64,000 nucleotides of DNA from Centropus unirufus (lineage: Eukaryota > Chordata > Aves > Cuculiformes > Centropidae): contig VYZI01000041.1 in the NCBI GenBank assembly GCA_013397695.1, forward strand, positions 2,106,839-2,170,838, read 5' to 3'. This document shows positions 37,191 through 49,000 of this stretch, piece by piece. Numbering within the stretch: position 1 is the first letter of the stretch; the number at the start of each line of letters is the position of its first letter. Below the pieces are notes generated by a model. The model worked only from the letters and a program-made list of their open reading frames with translations. It was not told where the DNA came from and ran no database searches. The position numbers were made by a program, and so were the translations under genes.

Positions 37191-40100
37191 ACACAGTTCT
37201 CTTCCATGTTTGTTTGGACTGACAGTATTTTAGAACTTATACAGAGCTAAAGAGTAGTGATGATAAAATTACATTTTCAGAAACAATATAGATATTATTG
37301 TTTTCTTAAAGCTGTTTAGACATGTTTTGATAGAACAATTCTTACTGAAAAAGGATCTGATCAGAATAATTTCTTTCAAAATTAGCTGATTAAAAAGAGA
37401 AAAAGAAATTAGTCTGATTTTGACCAAAGCTAAATGAAAATATACAGTCCTGGAAACTGGAAGCTGTAGTTTCCAAATCGACTTATTCCTTACACACTGT
37501 CTCTAGACATTGGACCTACTGGGCCATAAGATTCATAGATCCATTTAAGCTTTGCACTAACTGTATTTGTTTTTGAAATTGAGGACAAAACAGTCTCACT
37601 ACGAATCAAGTACATTCAGCTGGATAACCAAAACCAAAAGAAAATGATACATCATAAATTGGCTCACATCTTAAAAAAAATTCTGGGCTTACTTCCTACT
37701 CCAGATTCAGGAGGTGTGCCATTCTGTCTGTAAATATATGATAATGAAATAATGGTATTATAAAGAAGAGTGACCAAATCCTTGGCATACTTCTGTCAAT
37801 AGATCTATAGCACTTCATAGCTTCTGATGGTTAAGCTTGGCATTTTAATCTAGCCATTGTCAATTCCATTTCTATTTTTATTAATCATACCATTGATATC
37901 TGAATAAGTAACTCTAAAGAAATTGGATTTAGAAGGTTTGTATTAAAGAATGAAGTGTACTAGTACAAGCTGATGAACAGAAAGATAGATATTGGTGCTT
38001 TTTAGGTAATAGGTATTGCTGCATATGCCTTCAAGGTATCTGTTGAGCAATTTAACTGTGTTTTCTGGCAGCTGTCACTAGTATCATCCATCAGAACAAG
38101 AGCCCTGGCCGACAGCTCTTTGCTGAGATGCTAAAGGGATGTGGATTTTAATTCAGGGCGGTTTTATTCCACAGAGAGTGACCGATGAATCCCAGAAAAG
38201 CCTGGGACCATGATAGAATTTGCGCAATTTCAAGTAAATAATTGGACAATTTTTCATGTAAGAGCAACAACTGGACTGTTCCCAAGGTTTAGTGTTCTGT
38301 CTTACCATGTCTATTCAAGCAAATCATCATGCTTGAGAAAGAATTCAGGGATTCAGGCATTGGGAAAGAATTGGAAACACTGATTTTCTGTGAGGAACCC
38401 TGATATTCCTTGGAGCATCCTCTCTCATTGCTTTCTCTTGGCTTCTTTTTTATTACTTATAATAAAACACTTAAAGAAAAAGTGAAAGAAAACAAACAAA
38501 AAAAAGGTAAGGATGAAAGGGAGGGAACAATGAAAATTACTTGTCTGCAAGCACATCTGTAATTTCTTGGAGGAAGAAGAAAGAAAATCGTTGTGGTTGA
38601 GCTGACAGCATCCACCCATGACACAGATATCTTACCCTGTGCTAAATGAGAACATTATGGTCCTTCATCTTTCTTTAGCTGACTGACATTTTTGTGCCCT
38701 CTGCTAGATTTTGTACTTTCTGTCCTCTCATTCAGCTCTTTGGCTGCCAGGTTCAAAATCAAACAGATTTACTTCAGAATCTAATAAATAGATTTTTGTT
38801 AACCCAATTTACTCTGACTTGATTACAATTAACTCTAGACTCCAAAGCAGATTAGGAAGCATCCACGTGAGCAACTTGGCAGGTTGGAGGAAGTGATGGG
38901 GATAATGACATGCAAGGGCATTTTCATTTGCATCAATATGAAAAATAAAACAAGCATAAAAGAAGAAGGAAAGATACTGTTCTACAACTTCTCACAGGTT
39001 CCATTTAAAAGTAAGGTTTTTACTGTTATTGCTGACAGTGTCCTGTGTGAGTCCATTACAATGGTGACTGCTCGTATACGCACAAAATAGTTGAGCAAAT
39101 GAGGCAGGCATAGATTGCACTTTCACCCAGAAAGAAGATATTGAAACACACCTGGATATTCTTTGCAAGTGAATTTTAGATCTCCAGAATGAAATAATTG
39201 AAGCCCTCACTCGTCTGGTCTGAGCTGGAGTACAGCATGGATAGCCTTAGGTTCTGATTTCTATACTTAGAATTTGAAACTAGAGAATCGCTAAGATTCA
39301 GACTGTGCCATCTCCTAAGAGTTTCCATTGTTCCAGCGTAAGACATTTCGAGGATTACTGGTAGCCTTTGCCAGCAAATATAGCAGGGTGGAAACCTTCC
39401 TCTAACACTCAGAAACCCAGGAGGTTTACATGGTTCTGTCATGCACTGATTTTATTTGAAGTCTATACAAGAAGTTACATTTCCCTGATGAAAATTTGTA
39501 AGAATATTTTCTCCACCATTATAAGTCTTTGATAAGATTTCAGAATAGGAATATTATGTACTGGCACTATATTAAGCATGCAGCTTTTGTTTAGTTTAAT
39601 CTCTTCTCCTAGAAGAGAGTTGGGAATCTAAAGGTGTCTTGAATAAAGGAAGTATTTAACCCTGAAAATGAAAGAAGTGCAAAAAAAACACTGGGGAAAA
39701 GAGCTAAAAAGAAGGACCAGAATGCCTACTGAATTCAGCTGTCCAATTTAAGAAGGACTAATGTTTGAACAGGCTGTTTACTCGCACTGAAGAAAAAGCA
39801 GATAACCCCACACAGCTAGCATTTGTGAAAATCTTCACCTACTCTACAAATGTAAATATTTCCTCATGAGTATTAGGTGCAGAGTTTATAGTAATCTTTT
39901 TTGCTTTCAACATAACAAACAATTGGAATCTATCCTGTTGCAAACATTATCTTGTATTTCTCTTGAACTGAATTTAAACTGATGAAGTTATTGTAAGGAC
40001 AGCTGTAACAGAAATTAATTAAAACAAAATGAAAGAAAAATAGTCAGGATGTTTGTATCGTCCTTTTAAGTTATCGATATTTTAATAAAATAACAGTGTG

Positions 40101-41110
40101 TTTAAAATGCTCAATGTGTTGATTTATTCCATGTAGAAAGTATGCTGCAACATATTCTGAACTATTGTAAGTAGGCAAAACATAGGATTTCTGTCAGGTT
40201 AGAAATTGCATTTTCTGATTTTCATCCTGAATTAAAATGGTAAAAATAGCAGGAAAGAAATGATTTACATATAACAGAAATCTATTTCAGATATATACAG
40301 TCTGTAGGTCTGGATAAAGGAAGCTGCTTCCCTTTTTAACAGACAGATAAAAAGGATCTGTATTTAGGTTGGTTTGTTCCAGTTTTTATACAAAGACTCT
40401 GTAAGAAAACTTCTGAGATGGGACAACAGACAGACAGAAACAACTTGGTCAATGTGTTTGGGATGGTATTTGTGGAGGGAAGAAAATGGTTTCTGTATCT
40501 AGTAATTGCACCCAGTGTGAATAAGGAGTTAGGGGATGTGAGGCTGCAGGAGCTGGAGGGAGGAAAGATCAGAACTGGGAGTTCAAGTCAAAAAGGAGAG
40601 AGGCTTTACTGTGGGTGTCCATTACTGTTCAACCCAGGCCGCTGCAGGAAGCTGCTGAACTCAAAAACAATACTGCAGGGACTAACTCACCCTTCAAGGA
40701 CAAAACTGGGAGAGAAGCATTTTACAAATAGTTTTAATATAGCTTTCTACGACATTTGTTATTTAAGCAGACACCTTGTTCTAGTTTATTTCTTCAGCAT
40801 TCTAATAAATGTGTTTTGATACCCTTTGGCACATCTACTTAAAAAATGGGGGAAAAATGTGTGAACAGTTGGTGGTTGAGCAGGTGGTCAGGGCTACTCT
40901 GTTAAACTATTTTTCCCTAGATGGATGGAGTCCTCATCCTTCTCACCCCTCTGAAACATCATGGCAAAGCACACTAGCACCAAGTAATACAGAAGCAGCC
41001 TGTGATAAAGAAGTAATCATGGCAATCAAATGCTGAATCTGAACCTTGTGCATCCCAAGGTTTGAGAAATATCATGGAGTGTTGACTTTTTTTTTTCTAT
41101 TTTAAAATTG

Positions 41111-41196
41111 TTGTGGCTAAATGGCTTGGTATACAAACTGAATCACCTGCAAAGCTGAATGTTAGACCTTCCATCCTCTTGCATACCTTTTGAATA
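41111..41196 (+). repeat. Unclassified direct repeat, copy A
   Basis: About 85 bp starting 'ttgtggctaaatggcttgg', with an internal block 'cacctgcaaagctgaatgtta' and ending near 'ccttttga', is repeated in the same orientation at 42279-42366. By eye the copies are roughly 80% identical with a few short indels. Similarity may extend a little leftwards through 'gagtgtt', but is lost on the right. The source is unknown. It could be two insertions of one dispersed repeat, or an old local duplication. No coding frame is shared. Confidence 0.8.
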
Positions 41197-41271
41197 CAAA
41201 AGCTCAGGAAGAAAAGTGTTTTATTAAGGGGCTGCCTCACCTTGGAGAAAATACCAAACACATAATTACTC

Positions 41272-41290
41272 CTGGTAACAATGTTACCAG
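41272..41290. repeat. 8-bp inverted repeat, 3-nt loop
   Basis: CTGGTAAC (41272-41279) pairs with GTTACCAG (41283-41290) around AAT. The palindromic unit 'GGTAACaatGTTACC' resembles an RFX-type X-box half-site pair (GTTNCC/GGNAAC) with 3-nt spacing, so a binding site is possible. It lies 75 bp after repeat copy A. Confidence 0.6.
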
Positions 41291-42278
41291 CATTCTTTCC
41301 AGAACTTTGGAAATGGAGTAAGGAAAAATTAAAATCTTAATTTTTTTGAAAGATAGGGCTGTCATATGGAGACCAACTAATCTATGTAATATATCACAGC
41401 CTAAAGAGCCTTACAAATAAAGTGATGAACAAAAATCCCTCTCAAGGTTGTGTCTATCTGGTTCACTGGTGTAGAGCTATGTATGTATGTACATATGAGA
41501 AATCTGTTCAGACAATTTAGTTTGGCAAAGAAAACCACCTCCCAAAACCGTGCTTTAGGATGGATCTCAATATCTGTGATCTATCCTATTTTCTTAGTAC
41601 TTTTATAATAAAAGTTTGGGGGTCACTAGAATTTTATGACAATTTATAAGATTAATTATTGTGACAAGCTTCTCGACCATGCAGCACTCCATACAGGAGC
41701 AATTCTGCTAGCACCTTCAGTGTGTGGAGGAGTATCACAGAACTGTACAAACCCTCTTTTAATTTCTTCCAGAGATATGCCAGAAGTGGGAAGTTTCTGC
41801 AGAGAGGTCAGCAATGTGTTAGGTTTGTTATATTTTTCCCCCAGTTACTTAGAATCTCTTTCAGTATAAACAACACTCAGTTCAGTTGACAGAAATATAG
41901 CATATGCCAGAAGGTTTGAGATAACTGAACAAATGGGCAAGCACCAAAGGGTTCACACTCAAGAGCAGCCTACAGCCTTCTCATTTAGTGTGAACTTTGT
42001 TAGCTGACACTGAGTTGCTTCCTGCCAGAACAGTAAATGCCCACTGGGACAAAAGTAGACAGTCCCAATAATGTGACAGTTTTAGCAGTAGCAGCAGTTG
42101 TGAAGCTTGTGCATTCCAATAAAATATTATTTTATTGATAAATTTATAAACTGAGTCATATCTCCTAGATAATATTTTTCTGTGGAATTTGGGTTTTTGC
42201 AACATTATCACACAACTCCAGGAACAGAATAAATAATTGTTATAGAATAGTCATACAGTGTTAATGTTTCTTACGTTT

Positions 42279-42366
42279 TTGTGGCTGAGTGGCTTGGAAC
42301 AGAAACTGAGCCACCTGCAAAGCTGCATGTTAGATCTACAATCCTCTTACTCATGAACCTTTTGAC
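42279..42366 (+). repeat. Unclassified direct repeat, copy B
   Basis: This is the second copy of the unit at 41111-41196. It reads 'ttttgtggctgagtggcttgg', then 'gccacctgcaaagctgcat', then 'caatcctcttactcatgaac' and 'cttttgac'. The two copies are about 1.17 kb apart and have the same orientation. The flanks do not match outside the unit except for a short 'cagtgtt' to the left. No target-site duplication is obvious. Confidence 0.8.
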
Positions 42367-45300
42367 ACTGATGTACCTAGAGGGATAATTCTGTTGTTAC
42401 CGTCCATGCCTTTTTCACATATCATCATACTGCTTACTGTAACTCAAATAAGACAAAATTCTGTCAGCAATAAAATTCAACCAGTTATTAGAAAGAAATG
42501 AAATTCAGTTAATGACCTGTAACATTAAATAAACAGTTCTTCTCTGGTCATAAAAAGCATGCATATAATATGTTCATATCTTTCTGGGTTTTAGTGGAAG
42601 AGACTTACTTCCAAAGGCTGGCATTTGTCTAAATACCTCCTAAAATACAGCCAAAAATTTACTAAAGTTCAGGTTACTGACAGTTTCAGGAATAGGAGTA
42701 ATTTGGTGGCCTCCAAGTTGGATAACTTTACTCAGCTAACGTCAAAGTCTTATTCATAACTTAGCTATGGTATTTCTCTTAATTTTTCATTCTTTTCTTC
42801 TGAAAGAAGCTTGATATCCTTAGATGAAGGAAAACACCTTAGCAGGTCTTTTCATAGCTCAAAGTAAATATTTTTCTTTTTATTCTCAGATGTGGATCAT
42901 TTTGCCTTTATTGTGCATAAGCAATGCCTCTTTTTTTGTTTTCAGAAGTGAAAGGCAGGAGGGGGAAAATCAGCAGTGGTAGGTTTCCAGTGACTGAGGA
43001 TCCTCTTTGCTGAGCATACTGTTTTGTCTGCTTTGCTGTGATAAATATAAAAGCCATGCACCTTTCTAATTAGCTACTACAGGTGCTTTCAAGTAAGTCA
43101 ATAAATATGTTTCTACAGGAATAATATTGCCACAGGAAAGAGATTTACAGTAGAAAATACAGTTTTTTTTTTTCCTTTAATTCCTTCAAGGGCCAAGAAG
43201 AGCAAAGAAAACATTGCATGTCCCAGTGACTGACTTTGGAAACCTCCACCTTCTGTTCTTTCCCTGCACAGTACCTATATCAGCACTTTATATTTCTTCT
43301 GTGTACATCCACAGGAGTTAGATAGATTCATTTAAATTTGTATAAAACAATTGTCAAAGGTTAAGAAAATTGAGTCAGGCTTTCTATGCCAAGATACTGT
43401 TTTTTTCCTATAGATTAGTTGCTATGAACATAGTTTCCTAGGCTTTACAGTGGTGGAGAATATTTTTTATGTACCTTTTTTTTATTTTTCCCTTTCTATG
43501 TTATCCACCAACAGTATGTGAATCTCTTGATATACAGCATTTACTTTGTTGGAGAACTATCATTTCCCAGTGGGATGCTCTTATTAAAGCCTTCCAGGTT
43601 CCACCTGGGATTTTACAGTTTGAATTCTTGTCATCCAGTCTAACCACAGATTTAAATAGAAAGAGAAGTGTAATAAAATCAAAAGACACCCCCACAGGTG
43701 TTGCAGCCAGTCCATCTCTCATTGTGACAAGCTTTAAGAAATCTATTTTTCTAAAAGGTGCAAGGACAGGGCTTTTAACCTCTGATCCACAGATCCTGAA
43801 GAATAGAGTGACTATGGACAACAAGGTCCACTAAAGCTGATTGACATTGGACTCATATTTACTGTGTGTACCTCCCCAGGGAAATAATTAAAGGCACTCA
43901 AATGAAAATAAAAATTGAAAACTGGTGGTGCTTTAGAACTGATCTTACTGGAGATGTGCTGCACCTGGAGCCTTCTGTAATGTAAAGAAAGAATAAAAAT
44001 TCTGCCATTTGCTCAGTCTTTCTATAGCACTCCCTTCTTTCCCCAAAATTTTCTGAGTAGGATCCCACTGCACTATACTACTTTTCCAATGTTTTGTTCC
44101 TGAGTTTTTGTTTCACGTCATTCTGGACCAATTCAACTAGCTATTCAACCTTCAGTGATGTTTAGAGAACAGCGTTTATTGATGACTATAATCCAAAAGT
44201 ATGCAGCAGCTTCCCAGCCAGTTACCTGAGAATATGCTTCTCTGGGATCATTCCTGGATAGTATATGGTTCCTAAAGGAAGGTCAGCTTCTTAATTTCAA
44301 GCCCAAGTGACAGGACCGTGTGCAGGTGAATGGGCATGAGGCATAAGCCAAAGCAGCAGGGCTCTCTCTTGAGATCCCTTCAGCAAGGGAAGCCCTAAAG
44401 TAGCACTCTGCTCCCCTCAGAAGTCTTCACCTTGCACACCTTCCTCCTCCACTTGGGCAGTCAAACACGGGGACTGAAAAGGTAGCAGAACACAGCTACT
44501 AGCCTCCAAAAGAGAATTAGAAAATAAAAGTCAATATTGTAGTTTTCAGAGAATTGTGAAACAGATGTTCCCATTTTTACAGAGATGGCCACGAAGCTAT
44601 AATATGTGTGATGCACAGAAGACTCATATCTGTAATTTGCACCTAATTTGCCTTCCAGAAAATGAGTAGGATACTGTAATTGTTGGGCAGCATGCATCTA
44701 AAGCTTTTGTGCTTCAACAGCCACTGAGCATTGGTTGTTATTACAGCTTGTTATACTTCCATTCCTTTGGAAAATTTTTCACAGATGGATAAATAAGCAT
44801 CATAAGAGCAGGAGTCCCTGGACATTTCTAAGGATCTGTTCACAATCTGTAGAGACAGCCAGGTCACAGGCCTCACTTCTGGAGAATGACAACATTTTCG
44901 CTTAAGCTGTGTAGAAAATTTTCCGCCTTTGTACTTGAGCACTGTTACATGTTTGCACAGCTAATTAAACTATGGGTGAGGTATTCTGTTAAATATCCAT
45001 ATGTAATGCACTTATCGACTGTTTCAAGGTGAATACTTTTCTAAATCATGAGCTATTGAATGTTGACTCACTGTGGTCCATTTTCTCTAATTGGCTTGAA
45101 GCTTATCTGCATTGCTTGTTATGAAAGAAGGTGCTTTTTCCCCACTAAAAAGATTACTGTCTCCAAATATGGACATCAACACGTGTTTTGAGAATCACTG
45201 CGCAGGAAAGAGACTCTCCTGGTTACATATTTAGGTTGGTAATTCTCCAGTGTTCACCTTCTCTCTGCAGTCAACAGCCCCTGAACCCGTGGATGAAAGC

Positions 45301-45992
45301 CTGGCAGTCTCTAGGGCACCTGTCAGTCGTGTATGGGTACAGCAGAGGACTGTGCATCTCGCAGGGTCACAGCATTGCTTGCACCTAGGACTCTGACTAT
45401 GTAAGAAAAGGTTTTAGCAGGTTTTTTTCTATATTAAATGAAAACCAAATTATATTTTTTGTGGTAAACGTCTACATGCTCTGCAAGAATTGTCACTGTA
45501 TAACGCTAGTCATATGGTTTAATAAGTTATCACAGCTTCATTTGATGTGACAAATGCTCGGTGACTCCTCAGTCCCTTGCAAAACTTGTCATTCCATTCA
45601 AAGCTACCATTCAAAACTACCTTCATATCATAGCAGGCATCCAGAGGCACACTGCTGAGGGAAACTACCTCTCAGATGATATTTCCTAACTCAATATAAG
45701 CTCAGAAGTAGCTACGTATTTGAAGAAATTAATTCACATCTGTAGCTTAGTTAACTATTTGGCTATGGATTTAGCTACATATTTAAAGCAAAATCAGTGG
45801 ACTTTTCAGTCCATGCTAAATATCTGTATGTGTGTGTATGACTGTCCATTGGTCAACATCAGATGTAGGATCATAAGAGGTATACACATTTTTACAATTA
45901 AAAACAATTAAAAGCCCAGCTTTTTACCTTTAAGGGATTTTATCTGGAGTTATAATTACAGAATTAGTGGGTTTCAAACACCAATAGAAATT

Positions 45993-46076
45993 TCATAGAA
46001 TGAAAGAATGGTTTGGGTTGGAAGGGACCCTATAGATTTTATCTAGTTGCAAATCCTCTGCCATGGGCAAGGACAT
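45993..46076 (-). mobile_element. CR1 LINE fragment, inverted 3' end
   Basis: On the plus strand this reads 'tcatagaatgaaagaatgg', 'tttgggttggaagggaccc', 'agattttatctagttgcaa', then 'cctctgccatgggcaaggaca'. This is the reverse complement of the CR1 3' end, and is the classic avian form seen beside many insertions. The terminal repeat is at the left, so the element lies on the minus strand and is truncated at the right. It is the best preserved CR1 fragment in the window, which suggests a younger insertion than the others. Confidence 0.9.
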
Positions 46077-49000
46077 ATTTAAGAGACATAATTCTACAAA
46101 AACTGATTCAGATTTATTTTCATGGCTTTTCTTTCCACCAGCATGAAAAAGTTTCCCTCTATGAATTTAAGTAGCATTTGAAGCATTTAAACCTATCTAT
46201 TGAATGATAATTGCAGCATTCAAAATTCATGCTCTTTTTATCATACATTAACATTAAGATGAGAAAGAAAAGTGTTTGAAAAAGAACACATACTGCTGGG
46301 TACCACTTAACTGGAACAGGAAGGATGGCAGTATCTATTGTGAGATGTACATTGCAGGGGAAAGTAAAACTGTTCATGGTTTTCCAGTGCCTGTTTTTAA
46401 TAAGAATTCCAGCTCTCGAGAAAGAGACACTAAAGTTAAAGACAAAAGCAGTAGTTCCTTTCATGTTCGTCCTAGAAGTCAAAATACTGAAAAAAAAGTG
46501 TTTGGTGTAACCTGTGAGTCAGAACATCTTTCATGCGGTTATCAAAATCTAGTTATTTCTTAATGGCAGAATCGGTAGAATGATGCAGGAAAAAAAAATA
46601 AAAAAAAACCAATCTTCAAAGTGTTCTGTTTATTAGGCAAAAGACTAAATTCCCCACAGACCATGTTATAAGAAGGAAAGAAGTCCCCACAGAGAATGAA
46701 CAGTGAATTCTCTTTCTTTGTCTGCTGCAAGAGGGGAAGGTTACACCTTCACAGGCTTCATGTCCATTTTTGTTTCTAGCAGAAAATTATCATTAATAAT
46801 ACAAAATCCTGATGTCTTCTAGCACTTTCAGAAGTGTGTTTGGACTTGTCAATCAAGTAGGGAGGTGTGGGAATGGCTACTGAGGGATAACAGCTAATAG
46901 GCAAAGATCAGAACAAAACGTGAAATATACAATTTCTGACTGCAGTGATGAAAAGTTAAGTTGTATTTTTTATCATAGAATTTGCTTATTAGCTGGTAGC
47001 TAGTCCTGCTCATTATTTTCTGGCTTGAATAAGTGTAAAGTTTTATTTTATCTGTCAATGAACTAAACTTTTAATTAACTTTCATATTTGTCTTAGGTTA
47101 AGACTATTAACTCTCAAAGGAATTGCCTACAAATCCTTAAACTTTTTAATAATAGGGCCAGAGAAGAAGCACCGAGCTTCCTTTGAAAACCAACCTTTCT
47201 ATTAGAGAAGAAAATAAAAAAAATAAGAAACTTGAATATGAGAAACACAGAGTATTAATATTCATCATGAAAACAAACTGAAAGAGAGTTAAAATCTGTG
47301 TTGACTCCAGAGGATTTTTGTTAGCGATTTAACACAGATTGGCAAATTACACTAATGATTTCAGTACTTAGTCTCTAAACTGGAAAAAAATTACTGGTGT
47401 TTAAATCAAGAGTTTCTCTGAAGTAAAACATGCTTTGTTTAACGTCACTTATTTGTCTTAGCACAACTGATTGTCAACAATGACTTTAACAGAACATAAT
47501 CCATTTATGCAGATTTCTTCTATTCTTCCCCATCATTGTATCTGGTCAAGTTAATAGGTGTCAGGATGGTTTTTCAGGATCAGAGAACTTGGTAGAAGAT
47601 TACCAGGTGTCATAGATAGGTGGAAATGACAAAATTACAATAATAGATTGTATTGTGGTATTGCCCAAAATAGCTTTTGTACAAATGTAATTCAATTTCA
47701 GTTCTAATGCATAAACTAGTACTATAGGAATTATTCTGATAGATATCAATATGTATATATTAAGTGAAAAAAGGGGGCGAAATTAAAGAATGAGAAGAAT
47801 AAGAGATTACAAATACAAAACGTGCAGTTATAAATCCTAAAATGTTGGGGATAGTCTGCATGAAGGTGAATTTAGAAAATTATCTTTGAAGGGTAAACTA
47901 ACAGCCCTTATGTTCCAGCTGCTCACAAGAGATCCTTGCTTTAGTATGTATCCTTATGATGGTGGTATGTTAAATGGCAGATCATTAAAAAGTTGATGTA
48001 GAAGAAAGCAAGGAATGTGCCTTGTACTGTATATGTGACAAAACTTGTCTGCTGCTCAATTATTTTTTTTAAGTTGACTGTTTTTTTTCCCCCTTCTTTC
48101 ACTCTGGCTCCTCTGATAGCATGTGTGCTTTCCTGCTTCGTTATTGACTTTGTTGCAAGCAGCCCTCTGAGCAGAATTGATTTATGATACATTTTGCAGC
48201 CCTCCAGACAGTTTCCAGTGAAGTGACAAAGAAGTTCTGCTGCTGCACCCACCTAATCAATGAAATGTAAAGAAAGACTAGACAAAACAGAACCCCCACC
48301 TGGAGCTCTGGGGTGCCAAATATCAAGCACAGTCCACAAAATCCACAAAAGTGACATGTAATGGTTTTAGTTACCATATGAGCAAAATATACCTTTTTTT
48401 ATTTCTCTAAGGTGAGAATTTTTCTTGCAAGGAACAGAGTAAAAGAAAAGCATATATATAACCACAGATCAATCTGTGGAAATGGACTTAAAGTTTAGCA
48501 AATGGAACTTTAAAGCCAGCTTATACGTTTACTAGAATAAGCAACAGCTAGCTGTTTTATCCAATTTTTTCCACAAAATATATTTTAAAGCTGAGAATAA
48601 TAAAGTTATTTTGAAAAGTAATCAGGAATGCTTTGATCTCACAAAGGACTCAATAATGTCATTCTAATCCAAAAATTTTTTGATGTGTGTATTTATTTCA
48701 CATGTGAATCAACACTCCAGTACCTGGGACAAGCCACATAACTAGCATTGAAAATCAATAAACGTTTGTTAGACTGAATGTCCTCTTCTGGTAGAACCAA
48801 GCCACATGAGTAACTGAAAGGACTTTCCTACGTCCTTGCCATCCGGCAATCTGCATGAGGATAATACAATTTACAAGTGTGGTCTTTGTGTACTAGGGAG
48901 GGACACATATCACGTTCTAAAATGAAGAGCAATAAAGGCAGAAGAGGCACTTGCAAGGATACTTCTGTACTCTGTCATTTCATGGATGAATTTTTGGAAA

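Larger units (their letters stand above)
32083..41110. other. Non-coding DNA, right-centre part
   Basis: Between the gap and the paired repeat the sequence is mostly unique, with one clear CR1 and one MIR-like fragment. At 35623-36035 two open frames of about 100 codons overlap on opposite strands. The plus one is serine/phenylalanine/proline-rich and the minus one lysine/glutamate/arginine-rich, as expected from a pyrimidine-rich strand rather than from two genes. The segment 36860-37060 holds homeodomain (CTAATTAG), octamer-like (ATGCTAAT) and RUNX-like (TGTGGTC) words and may be regulatory. Confidence 0.65.

Noticed and set aside
40418..40819. 133-codon frame, plus strand, with a mid-part that looks protein-like
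   Set aside because: I could not match it to any family. The C-terminal third is hydrophobic low-complexity, there is no upstream promoter or splice evidence, and its length fits chance.
43469..43834. Two overlapping opposite-strand frames (121 and 107 codons)
   Set aside because: Mirror-image open frames arise together when a stretch lacks stop trinucleotides on both strands. Neither has a recognised motif.
46276..46563. 95-codon frame with a serine/lysine-rich middle that could pass for an exon
   Set aside because: No flanking acceptor/donor pair was convincing and no homologous family came to mind.
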